A stretch of DNA of 64,000 nucleotides from Trichosphaerium sp. ATCC 40318 (lineage: Eukaryota > Discosea > Flabellinia > Trichosidae), in assembly GCA_038496445.1 (NCBI GenBank), contig JALMLS010000320.1, positions 248,001 through 312,000 of the forward strand, read 5' to 3'. The notes below the pieces were generated by a model. The model saw only the letters and a program-made list of their open reading frames with translations, made no database searches and was not told the DNA's origin. Positions 34,937 through 46,150 of this stretch are shown here, one piece after another. The position numbers and the translations under genes are program-made. Numbering within the stretch: position 1 is the first letter of the stretch; each line of letters begins with the position of its first letter.

Positions 34937-35337
34937 CGGTTTGTAGGGGCTAAGAACGAAACAATAAATTATATATTCAACGACATTCGCTCAGTCTTGG
35001 AATATTCCCGTGCAGAGAATATATAACTGACACGTGAAAATACTCCTGGCGGCTAGGCTACTGAGCCAGTTTCCCTCTTACCAAAAGAGTACGACATCTC
35101 GTGATGTTTGCAACTAGGCAACATTCATTCTATATTGTAGCATGTGCCACATGTTAATTGTGTTTACATTGATTCTTCTCACTTCTATCCTTAGCCTCCA
35201 CCATGTTCGAAGAATTTATAGCTTGAAACACATTTGACAAGCACGTCGATGTGCAAGTGACACGTGCATAAAATCATGTTAGTCACAAAATGTGCAAAAC
35301 GGTGGTTGCGTCTCGTGCCTCCTATCAGTTACGACAG
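34937..35337. other. Intergenic upstream of CSTF2 homologue
   Basis: Promoter side of the CSTF2 gene and 3' side of the permuted tRNA. CACGTG occurs near 35031 and 35262. A T4 run on the minus strand (plus GCAAAAC near 35295) could end Pol III transcription of the tRNA-Leu. No gene seen. Confidence 0.5.
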
Positions 35338-35494
35338 CCAGTAGTACACCATCAAACACCGACAAGATACGAAGTATAAAATTGAGCCTAATTCAATCGC
35401 CTTAACCACTTGGCTACTCTCCTGTTGATAGGAGAGGCGGGATTCGAACCCACGAGAGTTTGTTTTTTTGTTATTTGGTGTGACAGCATACTGG
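35338..35494. repeat. Imperfect inverted repeat flanking the tRNA-Leu parts
   Basis: The left arm (35338-35356) carries CCAGTA, ACACCA and AAA. The right arm (35474-35494) carries TTT, GGTGT and TACTGG in complementary order. In the minus-strand transcript the leader and trailer would pair over three short helices interrupted by bulges, closing a stem around the tRNA-Leu parts. Confidence 0.6.
35366..35454 (-). tRNA. Candidate permuted tRNA-Leu (UAG): 3' part encoded before 5' part
   Basis: Read on the minus strand, the T-arm and 3' acceptor come first: GTGGG/TTCGAAT/CCCGC, then CTCTCCT and A73 (35453-35429). Only five bases (TCAAC) separate this from the 5' acceptor AGGAGAG (35423-35417), which pairs perfectly with CTCTCCT. 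Then come TA, the D-arm GCC..GGC, the anticodon arm ATTGA/ATTAGGC/TCAAT (anticodon TAG at 35390-35388) and a variable arm ATAC/TTC/GTAT (35377-35367). Joining the two parts gives about 83-84 bases, right for a class II tRNA-Leu with discriminator A. No second T-arm follows the 5' part and no second D-arm precedes the 3' part. The split would fall between variable arm and T-stem. I could not define the exact junction or a standard bulge-helix-bulge. The alternative is the junction remnant of two tandem tRNA genes. Confidence 0.7.
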
Positions 35495-35785
35495 GGGTAT
35501 GAGACACGGTGACTGAGATTATTGCACCGCACTGAAAGAGAGAACCAACACGTTTAAGTACACGTAATAGTTGACAGAAAAAAAATTGTGGGATTAGCTT
35601 TCTGCTAAAATTAGCACAACGCTGATTCAAGGATTTTAAATGATAATTATCATCGTGTTATCACGTGTTTGTTGTGTAGTTTTTTTTTATTTTACATTAA
35701 ATGGTTTGTTGTACAATCGCGAAAGCACGCACTATGGTAAACAGTGGTTTTTTCAGCAATGAAAAGAATTACAAGTTTTTTTTCT
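35495..35785. other. Intergenic upstream of the permuted tRNA
   Basis: No gene seen. CACGTG occurs near 35661. It holds the 5' flank of the tRNA-Leu transcript and the 3' end of the C2 gene. Confidence 0.45.
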
Positions 35786-36550
35786 TTAACTTGCAAAGTC
35801 TCCATATGAGTGATCAAGAAACTCAAGCTTTACCTGTATAGTTCCTGTCACTTTTTTCCTATCTCTACCACAAAGAATATATTTTCTGCACGTGACCAGA
35901 AGTTAAAAATAAAACCTCGAAAAGAAAAAAAAAGCAAAAAGTCATACTTCGTGACAACTTCCGTTTTTGCCGTTGATAAATCCTCAGGTGGTATTTGGAA
36001 TTTACCCATAAAATCGTCTCTGGATAATAAGTCTTTATCCCAACACTCCAACCGAACATAAGAATTTACGTTCACTTCCCTAACCACCATCTTTTAGTCT
36101 TTCAACAATATCTTCAAAAAAAAACCCGACAAAGTCAAAACACCAAGAAGGTTATAACGTACTGGAAGGTGAAATCTTCGTACCACGTTGGATTCTACAT
36201 AGTACAGTAAGTACAATAATCAGTTCAAACACAAAAAAAGGGCTGAGGACTGTATTTAAACGAAAGCAAGGCGTTGGGCTTGGTTTTTGTTGACTGATTG
36301 GTTTTAAATGTTGTAGTACAATTATTACGCCATTTCTGGTTATAGGTCGTATGTTTTGATACGTACAAGAGTTTTAGGCTTTGTTGTTGTAGTCTGTTTC
36401 TGAGACCCGACTTTAATAACTACATACGGGTCTGAAAACCCGTTAGAGTCCTTTGATACTAGATTTGTGCCTTTATCGACTATACAAATACCATAAGCGC
36501 CAAACATAATTATTTGCAATTTAATTACCAGATATCTGTAGTGTACCCAT
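35786..36550 (-). CDS. Small single C2-domain protein
   Basis: The ATG at 36550 gives MGTLQIS. Removing a ~50-base intron (GTAATT..TATAG) leads to VDKGTNLVSKDSNGFSDPYV, the classic first strands of a C2 domain, with the Asp residues (K-D-S-N-G-x-S-D-P-Y) that bind calcium. The next exons give LNPTWYEDFTFQ and VRLECWDKDLLSRDDFMGKF, which include the second calcium loop (WDKD...DD). C2 domains dock on membranes or partners in a calcium-dependent way. The whole protein is only about 110-115 residues, a stand-alone C2. The end is uncertain: one splice choice stops near 35830 (KTEVVTK), another continues to VKLEFLDHSYGDFAS and the TAA at 35786. Confidence 0.75.
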
Positions 36551-36945
36551 GTGTTTATCAATATTAAGCGTATTAAAACAAATTGACTGGACTTGAGCTG
36601 TTTACTGGCTTAAACAAAAAACCAACACGTCAACTTCTCAAGGCCTTCTTTTTATCTAAACACGTGGGTCAAGAGCAGTAGTGAATCACTTTGTGAATCA
36701 ATTGGTACGGCATAGAGCACCTTAATTACCTTGATTCTAAGAACAGCAATGAGTTTGAGTGCAACGGTCAAAACGTTATGTGAACAAAAGTCAGCTGTCA
36801 AAAAAATGTTGGATATCCAGTTTTTGTTCACAGAAGATGTTGCAGAGAATCTCGCTGCCTCTGTGAACTTCGTATCCAATTATGTAACAGTCCTTTAACA
36901 AATACAGTAGAGTCAAAACAAACGCAGAGATACAGAAAAGTATTA
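36551..36945. other. Intergenic
   Basis: The spacer between the AlkB-like and C2 genes, both on the minus strand. No gene supported. CACGTG near 36661. Confidence 0.5.
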
Positions 36946-38004
36946 TTATTTGACATCTTTAGACTTGATTCTCTTTGTTTGTCTTACAAGTTCTGCTATT
37001 GTAATATTTTCGTCATCATCCATTTGAACTGCTTTACGTTTGTTGATATCCTTCTTAGATTCTTTCGCTTTCTTCTCGAGGTTTCTCTGTCTCACAGCAA
37101 TGGACTGCTTTACTTTTTTTAACACGTGGTTTTTTGTTCTTACAGTCTTAATGTCACGCAAGACTAAGCTTAATCTCGTTCGGATATTACACCCAATATC
37201 CCTCTCTATACTCTTCTCAGATGAGACTTTAACCTACAGGCAATAATAAGAAAAGTTGCTGAAAAGAGATATGTACTAGAGCATGTTGTAAAGTGGTATT
37301 CGTCTTCGGACCAAGAATGAACAGAGATCCAGATTCCATTGCTACAAATAGATGTGGTTTTTCTCCTTTCTTACGTAATTGGAGTTCTCTTGTTTCGCCC
37401 AGAGACAAGATAAATATAGGACTCCCTCAAAGAAAACGTCAATGTCATGATAAAACCTAAGAAAAAAACCCGAAAACGAAAGTTTCATAAAGTTACCTTC
37501 TTTTATATCCTCCATTTTATCATTATGCCAACCAATATAGTCCTCACCACTTAGATACTTTGTACCAATCACGTGATTTACAACAGGCGCTTCACCATTC
37601 CACAATACATTATTTCTAACAGATACCACTAGATTAGAAATATCCGGAACATTTTTAAAGCTTCTATAGGCTAGAACGCTTTCCCACTGCCATCCAGGAT
37701 AATGATATATCCTAACGTTATCTGGAAGGCCATCTTCGTTTTCTCCTAGTATATTTTAAGCGATAAAAACTGAAGAGAAATTGCAGTTACCTTCAACAAG
37801 AAAAAACTTCGTTCTAGGTAACTCATTTCCTCTAAACTTCATCCAGTTTGCTTCTCGTGGTGCACAAGGCGCTTTATCTAGAAGTGTTGATAGTAGTGTA
37901 GATGGTTTAACTTGTTGAGATTGAAGGAAATTAGGTATGTAATAAGAATCTGGTCCGTATTTTGTATGACTTAGTGAAGAGTCATTGCGAATGGAGAAAG
38001 TCAT
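36946..38004 (-). CDS. AlkB-like 2-oxoglutarate/Fe(II) dioxygenase
   Basis: The ATG at 38004 (MTFSIRNDSSLSHTKYGPDS). The middle exons carry YLSGEDYIGWHNDKMEDIKE, with the H-x-D iron ligands (HND), then SLGETRELQLRKK, GSLFILGPKTNTTLQHAL with the distal His (QHAL), and RTRLSLVLRDIK, whose two arginines (R-x5-R) fit the 2-oxoglutarate site. This is the complete catalytic set of the AlkB family, which removes alkyl groups from DNA or RNA bases, or from protein in some members. The N-terminal block ANWMKFRGNELPRTKFFLVE resembles the substrate lid region of ALKBH2/3 types. A basic C-terminal extension (KKAKESKKDINKRKAVQ) could direct it to the nucleus. The substrate cannot be told from sequence. 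Confidence 0.85.
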
Positions 38005-38185
38005 TTTCGGTTTTTACAAGCCATTCCTTAAAGAGAAAAGTTGCTAACTTTTTGTAATAAAGAGCATTCATAGAAAATTATTTTCAATTTAGTAAAAGGA
38101 CTTACCTCAAGTAAGATGAAGGGTTAAACAAAAAAACACGTGGTAAAATAAACCGACAAGTAAAGTTTTTTTTTTCATCAAAATA

Positions 38186-39500
38186 TCAAACAGCGTTTAT
38201 TCTCCATATATCCGATCTTTTCTTATTACTTGTTGCATAGTATAATGTATTACCATGACAACATAATGATGTTATCTTACTTGTTGGTTTAGGATCAATA
38301 TGTACCCTTACAACATTGAACATACGACCCATTATAAACATCTTGTGAAGCCTATGTTTTGATATAAAATACATATCTCCTCTTGAATCAAAGTCGAAAT
38401 CACCTACTTCCCCCTTTTTAAGCTCATATACTGTTGTCACTTTATTTTCAGCAATAACACGTATAGCGTTATAATCACTGACAAACATGACATTCTTAAA
38501 AGGGTACATCTTTGCATGACTTGGACAGTTAAATGTTGCATATTTGTTTGCTTCTGAATCCTCTAGTTCTGTACCAACAATAGATATACCATTTGCTATA
38601 CCATCACGTGTACCTTGTTTCTTTGGGATTCCAGCTATTGTACTTGAAATAAAATAATTTAGTTGGTTGTCAGTAGAAACGCACAAAATTTTGTTTTTTA
38701 ATTTTTATGCTTTGGAAGTCAACATTTTTTTGAATTACTTTTCTCTTTTCTCAGCGTCATTTATTCAAAATGAAAACAATAGTATTTTATTGGAGTAGGG
38801 ATTGTAAACAAAAAAGCGATAATATGAATAAAATTGGAGAACTGTAATTCAACGTGTGAATGAAAAGTTTTCAATTTTTTTGACACTTTTCTCATTTTTT
38901 GTCAATGTGTCACAGAAAAAAAACACAAAGAGATAGATACGGGGTACAATGAGAAAAAAAATATCGTTGATAGTAATACGCACGTGATATCTCCTTTTGG
39001 TGTCATTTTTCTTACGACAAAGTTATACGAATCACATATAATAAGATTCCCGTCATGATCAAATGATAGGCCTTCTGGTGTATGAAAATGAGGTTTAGGA
39101 CTATCTTTAAATCCCCTAGATGGTCCTCCAGCTACAGTGACATAGTCACCTGAAGTGTCGTCTTCTATCAAGCATATACTTGGTCTTCTATTCGACGTAT
39201 TTGAAAAATAAATATCTCCGTTCTCTTTAACTGCAACGCTTCTAGGATACAACATTGCTGATCTACGATAACCACCTTATGTATACATAAGGTTTTGAGA
39301 GACAGTAAAGGCAATTAAACGTACCGATAATGTCAGAATCTTTTAATGTTTTTGTATGTATTTCAGCTATGAGTTGGCGGGTTTTATCAATGAAAACGAT
39401 TGTCTAGACGCGAGAAAAGTAAGTTTGGTGTTCTTTCCGATTGTTTTGTTCTCGTTTTGGGTTAATTGAATGGTACCTCTTTTTGGGCGTTCACGGTCAT
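38186..39500 (-). CDS. NHL-repeat beta-propeller protein
   Basis: The ATG at 39500 (MTVNAQKE) is spliced to TIVFIDKTRQLIAEIHTKTL. NHL-type blades follow: LYPRSVAVKENGDIYFSNTS, HTPEGLSFDHDGNLIICDSY and NFVVRKMTPKGDI, then across a ~300-base intron TTIAGIPKKQGTRDGIANG, followed by ATFNCPSHAKMYPFKNVMFV and further strands to RSDIWRINAV. The pattern (P.G....D..G...V.D..N..V..., then ..G...TIAG) is that of NHL propellers, which act as protein or RNA scaffolds or as lyases. No signal peptide or transmembrane helix is seen. Five or six blades are visible, so the propeller may be complete. No partner is indicated. Confidence 0.8.
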
Positions 39501-40079
39501 TGCGAGGATGAGTTTGAATGCTCTAAAGTCTGAAATAGCCTCCGTGAGGTTTGTAGACTTGTTAACTGTAAACACAGCCTAAAGGTACTATAAGAACCTT
39601 GTAATGAGCTGTAAAATAGTAAAGAAATGTACTAAAAAGCCAGTCATTCCTTTACAAGCGGTATATCGCAAATGTCAGTGCTGAATCTCTTGCTAACCAA
39701 ACGTAGACCAATCAACTGTGTTAGTGGCGCTATTTCCACTATTCTTGCGAAAACACAGCGTAAAAGTGGCGAAGGCAACGTAGAAAAGTTGTCCATGATC
39801 ACCAATTGCAGTACAACAGACAATAAGCTTAAAAAATCTAATTTGCTTGAAATACTTTAAGCCGTGTTCAAAATCATGTTGGGAAGCATACTCACAACGC
39901 CGTAGCGTCAGTATAACGTTATCAACTGAATAAAGCGGGTAGCACAATTTGGTAGTTAAGTGTTATTATTTTTTGTTGTTGGCGTTCGTATGTACATTGG
40001 TGGAGCGGGTGGAGCATTTAAAAAAATAGGTGGAGGATTTTTAACGATTTTTGGACTCTGTGGCTTTAATCGTAAAAAA
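39501..40079. other. Intergenic
   Basis: About 580 bases. An ATG at 39672 opens 62 codons (MSVLNLLLTKRRPINCVSGA), with a composition like a mitochondrial presequence, but there is no other support. Otherwise empty. Confidence 0.4.
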
Positions 40080-42226
40080 TCACTTCATCAACTTGTCCAT
40101 TCGCCTGTTATGCCTACGCATTTGCTTCTCAAGGTCTGTATACTCTTTTTCTAGGTGTTTCATATCCTCTGTTTGCCTGTCAAACCATTAATTCACTCGA
40201 TCATTAAAAAAAACAGTTGAGTAGCGAAATAGACAACGTACGCCACTACTTCTTGTCGTATTGCAACGTTTTTATCAACAAATTGATCCAAACCTTGTTC
40301 TATAATATCCAAGTGCTTATCTGTTGTGTCCAAGTCTTTTCTCTGCTGTCTTGTAGCGTTTGCACTCAAAAACGACGATGTAGACTTCAAAGCACCTTGC
40401 CTATTGTAAAACGTTACAAAAATCGGTTAGCTGCATCTTAACGTACCTTGTGAATGTTGTACCAGTTCTTGTACTTCTTATAGGAGCACTGGATATGCCT
40501 GGGTTGCCATATTCGAATTTCTTCGTCCCTGGCTCGAAAACAACTTTGACCTTTTTTTTTTTTTGTAAGAAACAATGTTTAGACAATATGTCGCGTACTG
40601 TTTTCTTGTTTGTTCGTAGAACAACTTCGTTAACAATAATCTGTGTGTAAGAAGCCATGAGGTGTAGTGGAGGTAACTTTGAGGAGGAGAGGAATCTACA
40701 TTTAACCATTTAATGCATGAGTAAGAAAAAAAACGTGACGAAAAAAAAATACCTGATATCAAGATGTTGAGGACGAGCACGCAATACAACACTATCTACT
40801 TCAACATAAGACCATTTATGTCCCTTTATAAGTTTCTCCTCGTTTGCTGAAAGAATAGAAAAGCTGTCATTGGCAAAACGAAGAAGCGTTGGTACAACTG
40901 ATTCCAAGTCAAGGAAAAAAAATAAGTCATTCAAGAAAATTTAAAGTGACATAAAAAAAAAAGGATACAAGAACCATCTTTCTTCTTGCAAAGTACTTCA
41001 ATATCCATAAAAACATCTCTTTTAGCTACAGCAACTTTTCTGTTTGTAAACGGTTGAGGTATTTCTTTGTTTTGCTTCTTTCTTCTTATGCCTTGACCAA
41101 TATACGCTGGTAACGATTCTATACCACTATACAGACAATACGTTTAGTAAAGAGTGAACCACAACGTGTAGGTGTATCTGTACCGCAAGTATTTATCTGA
41201 TAGCTGCATATTATGCTTCATAGTGACTACTTTATTTTGTAAACCTGCGATTATCTCACCATCCCTTTCAACTCTCTCCAAAACATCATCTGCTTGAGCA
41301 TTCAAGTCATGCACCATCCCTACTAATCTATTTGATAGATCTGTATCTACTTTAGCCTCTTCTTGCATCATTTGTTGTTGATCTTGTCCATCTACATGTC
41401 AGTGTTAATACTAAAACAGATGCGATTCTTTGATGTTGTTGTTACCTGCTGCTTTGCCCATTAAAATATTTTTTTCTTCTTCAAGTGTTAGGACTGACGG
41501 TGGGTTATGCCATACATATGTAAGCAAGTTATAAGCTTCTACACATTTCGATGTAATAAACCCAATTGAAATCTATAATATAAACATTATAAAAAACCAA
41601 TGAAATCTCATTCAAAAGCGACACATGTCACTAGTTTAACTTTCTTCCAAAAAAAAAAAAAAGCAAAAAAGTCTTTTTGTTATTTTTACCTGTTTTCCGT
41701 CCGTCAGTTTAATTAAAATTTTCTTTTTACCAAACCCTGGGTCATATAATACCTGTGCAACCTTTCTCATTGGTATTTTTTCCTATTTTGTATTATTTTT
41801 TTGAGTTTCTAAAAACGCTTTAAAAGCGTTTGACGCTAAAATACGTACTCTTTTATTTGCTATAGCTGGTTTGTAGCAAATAAAGTTTTGTGATACGTAA
41901 AGTGTACCAAGTCCCTTATTACACATACATTTAAACGCTATTTACTGTTATTAATGTGTTACCGGAACCTAATAAAACCAACAACCTCGTTTCAAAAAAC
42001 TTACTCTGAATTACAGATTCGGTATCTTGTATGTTGAATTGCTTTCTAAACGTGTCTGATACCTTACGCATCTGATCCGACTTCTTTTTAACAGACTAGG
42101 TGCAATTAGAATTAAACTCGTATTCTATTTAGTCAAAAAGACGCTATATAATCATTTTACGTCACGCAAGCGCCCATTCACAGTATTCTTTTACCCGGGT
42201 TCACAAGTTTAAAAAAAACGTACCAT
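40080..42226 (-). CDS. SNAP-47-like SNARE (GRAM - SNARE - PH-like - SNARE)
   Basis: The first exon is just the ATG at 42226, spliced to SVKKKSDQMRKVSDTFRKQF. The order is: (1) a GRAM domain (LGTLYVSQNFICYKPA, KVAQVLYDPGFGKKKILIKL, CVEAYNLLTYVW); (2) a SNARE-like coil (LSNRLVGMVHDLNAQADDVL, then ERVERDGEIIAGLQNKV); (3) a second PH/GRAM-like region (DVFMDIEVLCKKKDGS, GHKWSYVEVDSVVLRARPQH); (4) a C-terminal SNARE coil (DKHLDIIEQGLDQFVDKNVA, then HLEKEYTDLEKQMRRHNRRM). The ending RRHNRRMDKLMK is close to that of animal SNAP-47, which has the same order. SNAP-47-type proteins supply two SNARE helices to fusion complexes without a membrane anchor; none is seen here either. The region between 40700 and 41120 has several short exons and is approximate. 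Confidence 0.7.
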
Positions 42227-42774
42227 GATAACTACCTTCGCGATAAGGCCTTAAATATAAGGGTGCTGTCCTCTGTAGTTTAAAATAAGTGTAGTGTGAA
42301 ATTTAGACTTGTATTGACTTCTACTTTTACGCTAACTGCTACACTCCATAGCACAAAGTGTACGTAGTTGTTTGACTTGTGAATTCGACGTTCGTAACAA
42401 CCTACCGCCAAAAATTCTTCTACAATGACGCTAGCGTGAACGTACTGTTGTGGTGATGAGCATACTATGTGTACTGTCCATTTGCGTATCCCTTTTCACA
42501 TTTCAGACTGTTGCACTAACTAAAAAAGGGCAGTACTTCCCTAATCAAACAATTCATTTCTGATCAAACCAAGCAACCAAAATAAAGTTTTGTAGAGTAT
42601 CAAAAGGGTAGGATAAAAACATAGGAGCGAAGTGCAAGGAGGACAAAACGACTTTCAATTGAAGCACAAAAACAACTGCACAAAAAAATTTTGAAAACGA
42701 ATTCGATTTTAAGCTCTACAGCAAGATAAGGCAAAAAAATCTTGATTATTCGTACATGAATTAACATGTGTATA
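42227..42774. other. Intergenic
   Basis: About 550 bases between the start of the SNAP-47-like gene and the 3' end of the CobW-CDC123 gene. No gene seen. Confidence 0.5.
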
Positions 42775-45700
42775 TCAAGAGTCGCTCATATCATCATTTT
42801 GAATACCTCCTACTGGCACAAGACGTAATTCAAGAGGTGCTCCAGGAGTCATTTCAAGTATTTCTTCCCAATCGAATAGCAAGTCATCCACAGCACTGTG
42901 GAATGCTCCAAAATCGACTAGAGTTATTGAAAAATCGCTGCTAGATATACAGATGTCAAACACAACTTGAGAGAGTTAAGGAAGATGCCCACGTGAAAAA
43001 GAAAAAAAGCAGAAGAAAAAAAGAAGAAGGATACAAGACTCATCAGGGAACGGTTTTGGCGAACCCAGAATCTTTGCAAAGAATGTGTGCATTGTAGATT
43101 TGATTTTATCCTCTAATTTGGATACTCGTTCATCGTATTCTGTGCTACGTTGGCATGCAGCTAAACAAAATGAGAAAAGACGTTAAAAGGTAAAAAAATT
43201 TACATAACAAAAGAGTTAACCATTTCGTTAGCTCTACTTACCCACTAAGCGTTTATCAATGACAAAACATCTAAACTCAAAGGAAGTATCAATATCAGAA
43301 TATTTCCGCAAGTTCAGCATAACAGGTCTTTCTTCAGCGCCTTCAAAAACTTGCTTTATCCTAAAGTTGTTATTAGTTAAAAAGCCTGATCACATTGCAT
43401 GAACAAGTAGTTTGGCCTTACCAATCTAAATCTTCGGATATTAGTTCTGATCCTTTGATAGCATTCATAACATCACTTGAGTTGCTACATTTTATACCAC
43501 TTTTAGCGTCCTGATTGAAAGTGTATTAGCACAAGAAGTACAATTTATTTTTGTTCTTACCGATGGCATATTCCAATTCAATTTAGGAACTACAGTACCG
43601 CCGAGCTTCTCTATCTTCTTATCAATCTTGCTACATAAAGCCTTATATACGACTGTATCTTGTATATTTTCATTTTCACCTGGTGAGGTGGAGTTAGTAA
43701 ATATCACAACAGTTGCGAAACTTTACCAGAATTTTCAAGCCATGACACAATTGAGGTTGGCAATCGGATAGACTGTGTTGGGAATGTAAGATTTTCAAAA
43801 CTTGGATACCATTCAGATAGTTGACTATTAATATATAGCTTCTGTTCTTGAGGGTTCAACTCTTCTTCTTCCTTGAAGAAAGCAATTAAAGAACTAGAAC
43901 ATAAAAAGAATCTAAGTTATGTTTTACCTCTTCATCGTCCATTGAAAAGGGGTTTTCATAGCTCCCCCATACTTCTGGCCCTTCTTCCATCTCACTTTCT
44001 GTTAATAGACATTCGTCCAAGCATTTCCGGACAGCCTTCTCGTTCATTTTAACACCAATCATAACAAGCTAAATGTTACATAAGGTTCAAAAAAGCAGTT
44101 GTTATTTCGTTTGCACCTCAATCTTCCTATCACCGTATTTTTCTTTACACTCTTGTATTTTTTTCTTTATATCCTCAACACCTGAGTTAGGCCATTCCTC
44201 TTCTGGTAAAGCTGCTAGCCACATACCTCCAGCTTGAAAATTGTACTGGGCTTTTAAAAATGTCAGCCTTCTTATAGTTTCAGCCATTACATTCACGCAC
44301 TTCCAGCTCCGTTCCAGTTAAAGCAAATATTCATTTCTGTTGCTAACCAAACTATACCTATCGTATTCGCATTAATACATGCTAAAATATACAAAAGAAC
44401 AGAAAACCTCAAAGTTCTTCAAACTTTTTAATTAGACTAGTGAAATAAATAAAGTCAATTTCATTGGCTTACCTTTTGATCGTACAACGCCTGGAATTCC
44501 ACTTTCAAGCAAGTTCTGAGAAAAAAGAATCCTTCAGCCGCAATGAAAAAAAACCAAATGGTAAAGCGTACAGCTAATCTAACAGGATGAAAGGGTTTGT
44601 TTGTTTTATAAACAAATGAGCTTATTCCGTATTCCTAAGGCACATTAAAAATCAAACCTAGAGACATCTACGTACTTCTGTCTCTGCTTTATGTGTTCCA
44701 CGGATCTCCTGTAACCATCCAGCACACTCTTGGGCTTCCTTGAAGTTGAACGATTCTGGAAAAGCATCAAATGAGTAAAGTTGTATGAGCGTTTGGCTTT
44801 CGCTCAAAGAACACGTCACGTACTTGTGTTTATAATCTCTTTTAGAGGAACATTTGAATAAGTTGATGTTATAATCTTAGCGCTAGGATTAAGCTTCTTA
44901 ACAAGACCCATCACTTCAGCCAGTTCATTTTTGTTAACAAGGTCAATCTAGTTTCAATCAAAAACACGTGATTATTGATTATAAATATCTTGGTGTACCT
45001 TGTTTAATATGAGAACATTGGCAAACTCTACTTGATCGATGAGAAGATGTGATACATCACGTTCGTCTTCAGGTGTTGCAGCTAATGTTAACAAGTAAAC
45101 AATGAGGTTTTTTCAAAACTGCGAAAGCACCGAACATACATTCTCCAAATCTTTGTTTAATGGATTCTATGCTATTTAAATATTCCTTGAAGCGTGCAAC
45201 ATCAATGACTGATACCTTAGGCTTATAGTTAGGATATTGTAATAATCATTAATCGATTTTAAAGGCGTCCAAAAATACGTAGAAAAACACTCGAGAGTTT
45301 TTATCTTAATCCCGTACTAACCATCGTGTCCAATTGTGCAATATCGCTCAAGTTTTTGTTTGCAACAGATGCATCTTTATCTAACGGAACAGCAAATGTG
45401 AAGGTCTCAGCGACAGGCATAGGCTCAGAAATGCCTATTGTACTTTGTAAAAAAAAGTGTACTTTGTGCCAAAGCAATATTGAAATTACTGGCTTACCAG
45501 TTGACTCAATCAATAAGTAATCAAATTTTCTCATACGAGCCAATTTTGTTATCTCTAGAAGCAAGTCTTCGCGAAGTGTACAACAAATACAACCATTATC
45601 CATCGCTACTAGTTTTTCTTCCACCTGAGACGTTTTAACGCGCCATTGAACCACTTTTGCGTACTTGTGAAAGCGCTCCTTGCTCTTTAACCAAATGGGC

Positions 45701-46031
45701 GTCTATATTAACTAATCTTGTTAAAGTCCGTTGTTAAGAGTTTATTATGTATTGGTACGTTCACCCATATCATTTACGATGACAGCAACCTATAACTGTA
45801 AGAATGTGTCACTTTTAATTATTTGTACCTTTAAACCCTCTTTGTTCTCCAATACGTGCTTCAGTAACGTTGTCTATGCGTTTGATCAGTCAAGGAAAAA
45901 AGGACTAACGCGTATAATCTCAAAACCAAGCGTAAGAATACGCTTCTCAGGGTAACGTATGCGCGTAGTAGTACCTTGCCAGAGCCAAGAAAACCAGAAA
46001 GAACAGTAACGGGCAGTTTGTTAAATTCCAT
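42775..46031 (-). CDS. CobW/ZNG1-type GTPase fused to CDC123
   Basis: The ATG at 46031 starts MEFNKLPVTVLSGFLGSGK, spliced to TTLLKHVLENKEGLK: the P-loop of a G3E GTPase. Further marks are VAVIVNDMGE, the metal motif GCICCTLRED (CxCC), ESTGISEP and NK-IDLV. The CobW C-terminal domain follows (VWLATEMN, GMWLAALPEEEWP, GDRKIELVMIGVKMNE, CLDECLLTESEMEEGPEVWG). With no stop and no new ATG, an exon junction at about 43878/43930 (DDEE|EEEL, phase 0) leads into a full CDC123/D123 domain: LYINSQLSEWYPSFENLTFP, KLGGTVVPKLNWNMPSDA, FEFRCFVIDKRLV and ITLVDFGAF...LLFDWEEIL. CobW/ZNG1 proteins are zinc chaperones. CDC123 is an ATP-grasp protein that helps eIF2 assemble by binding eIF2-gamma. The fusion suggests that the two jobs are coupled. 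Confidence 0.88.
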
Positions 46032-46150
46032 TACGAAAACAACTCTATGGTTATCTTTTGTATCTACAAGCTACCTTTATCAACAACCGAACAGTTTTTT
46101 ACACTCTACAAAAAATCTTGAAGAGTCAACCAGCTTTTACCGCGTTTGAA
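46032..46150. promoter_or_regulatory. Short bidirectional promoter
   Basis: Only 119 bases separate the divergent start codons of the CobW-CDC123 gene (46031, minus) and the PA-domain gene (46151, plus). If both starts are right, this spacer carries both promoters and 5' UTRs. The plus-strand start could lie upstream in frame (open to 46058), which would shorten it further. Confidence 0.4.

Noticed and set aside
36652-36879. Minus-strand ORF starting LDTKFTEAARF
   Set aside because: No ATG start, no splice-linked partner, no similarity; treated as intergenic.
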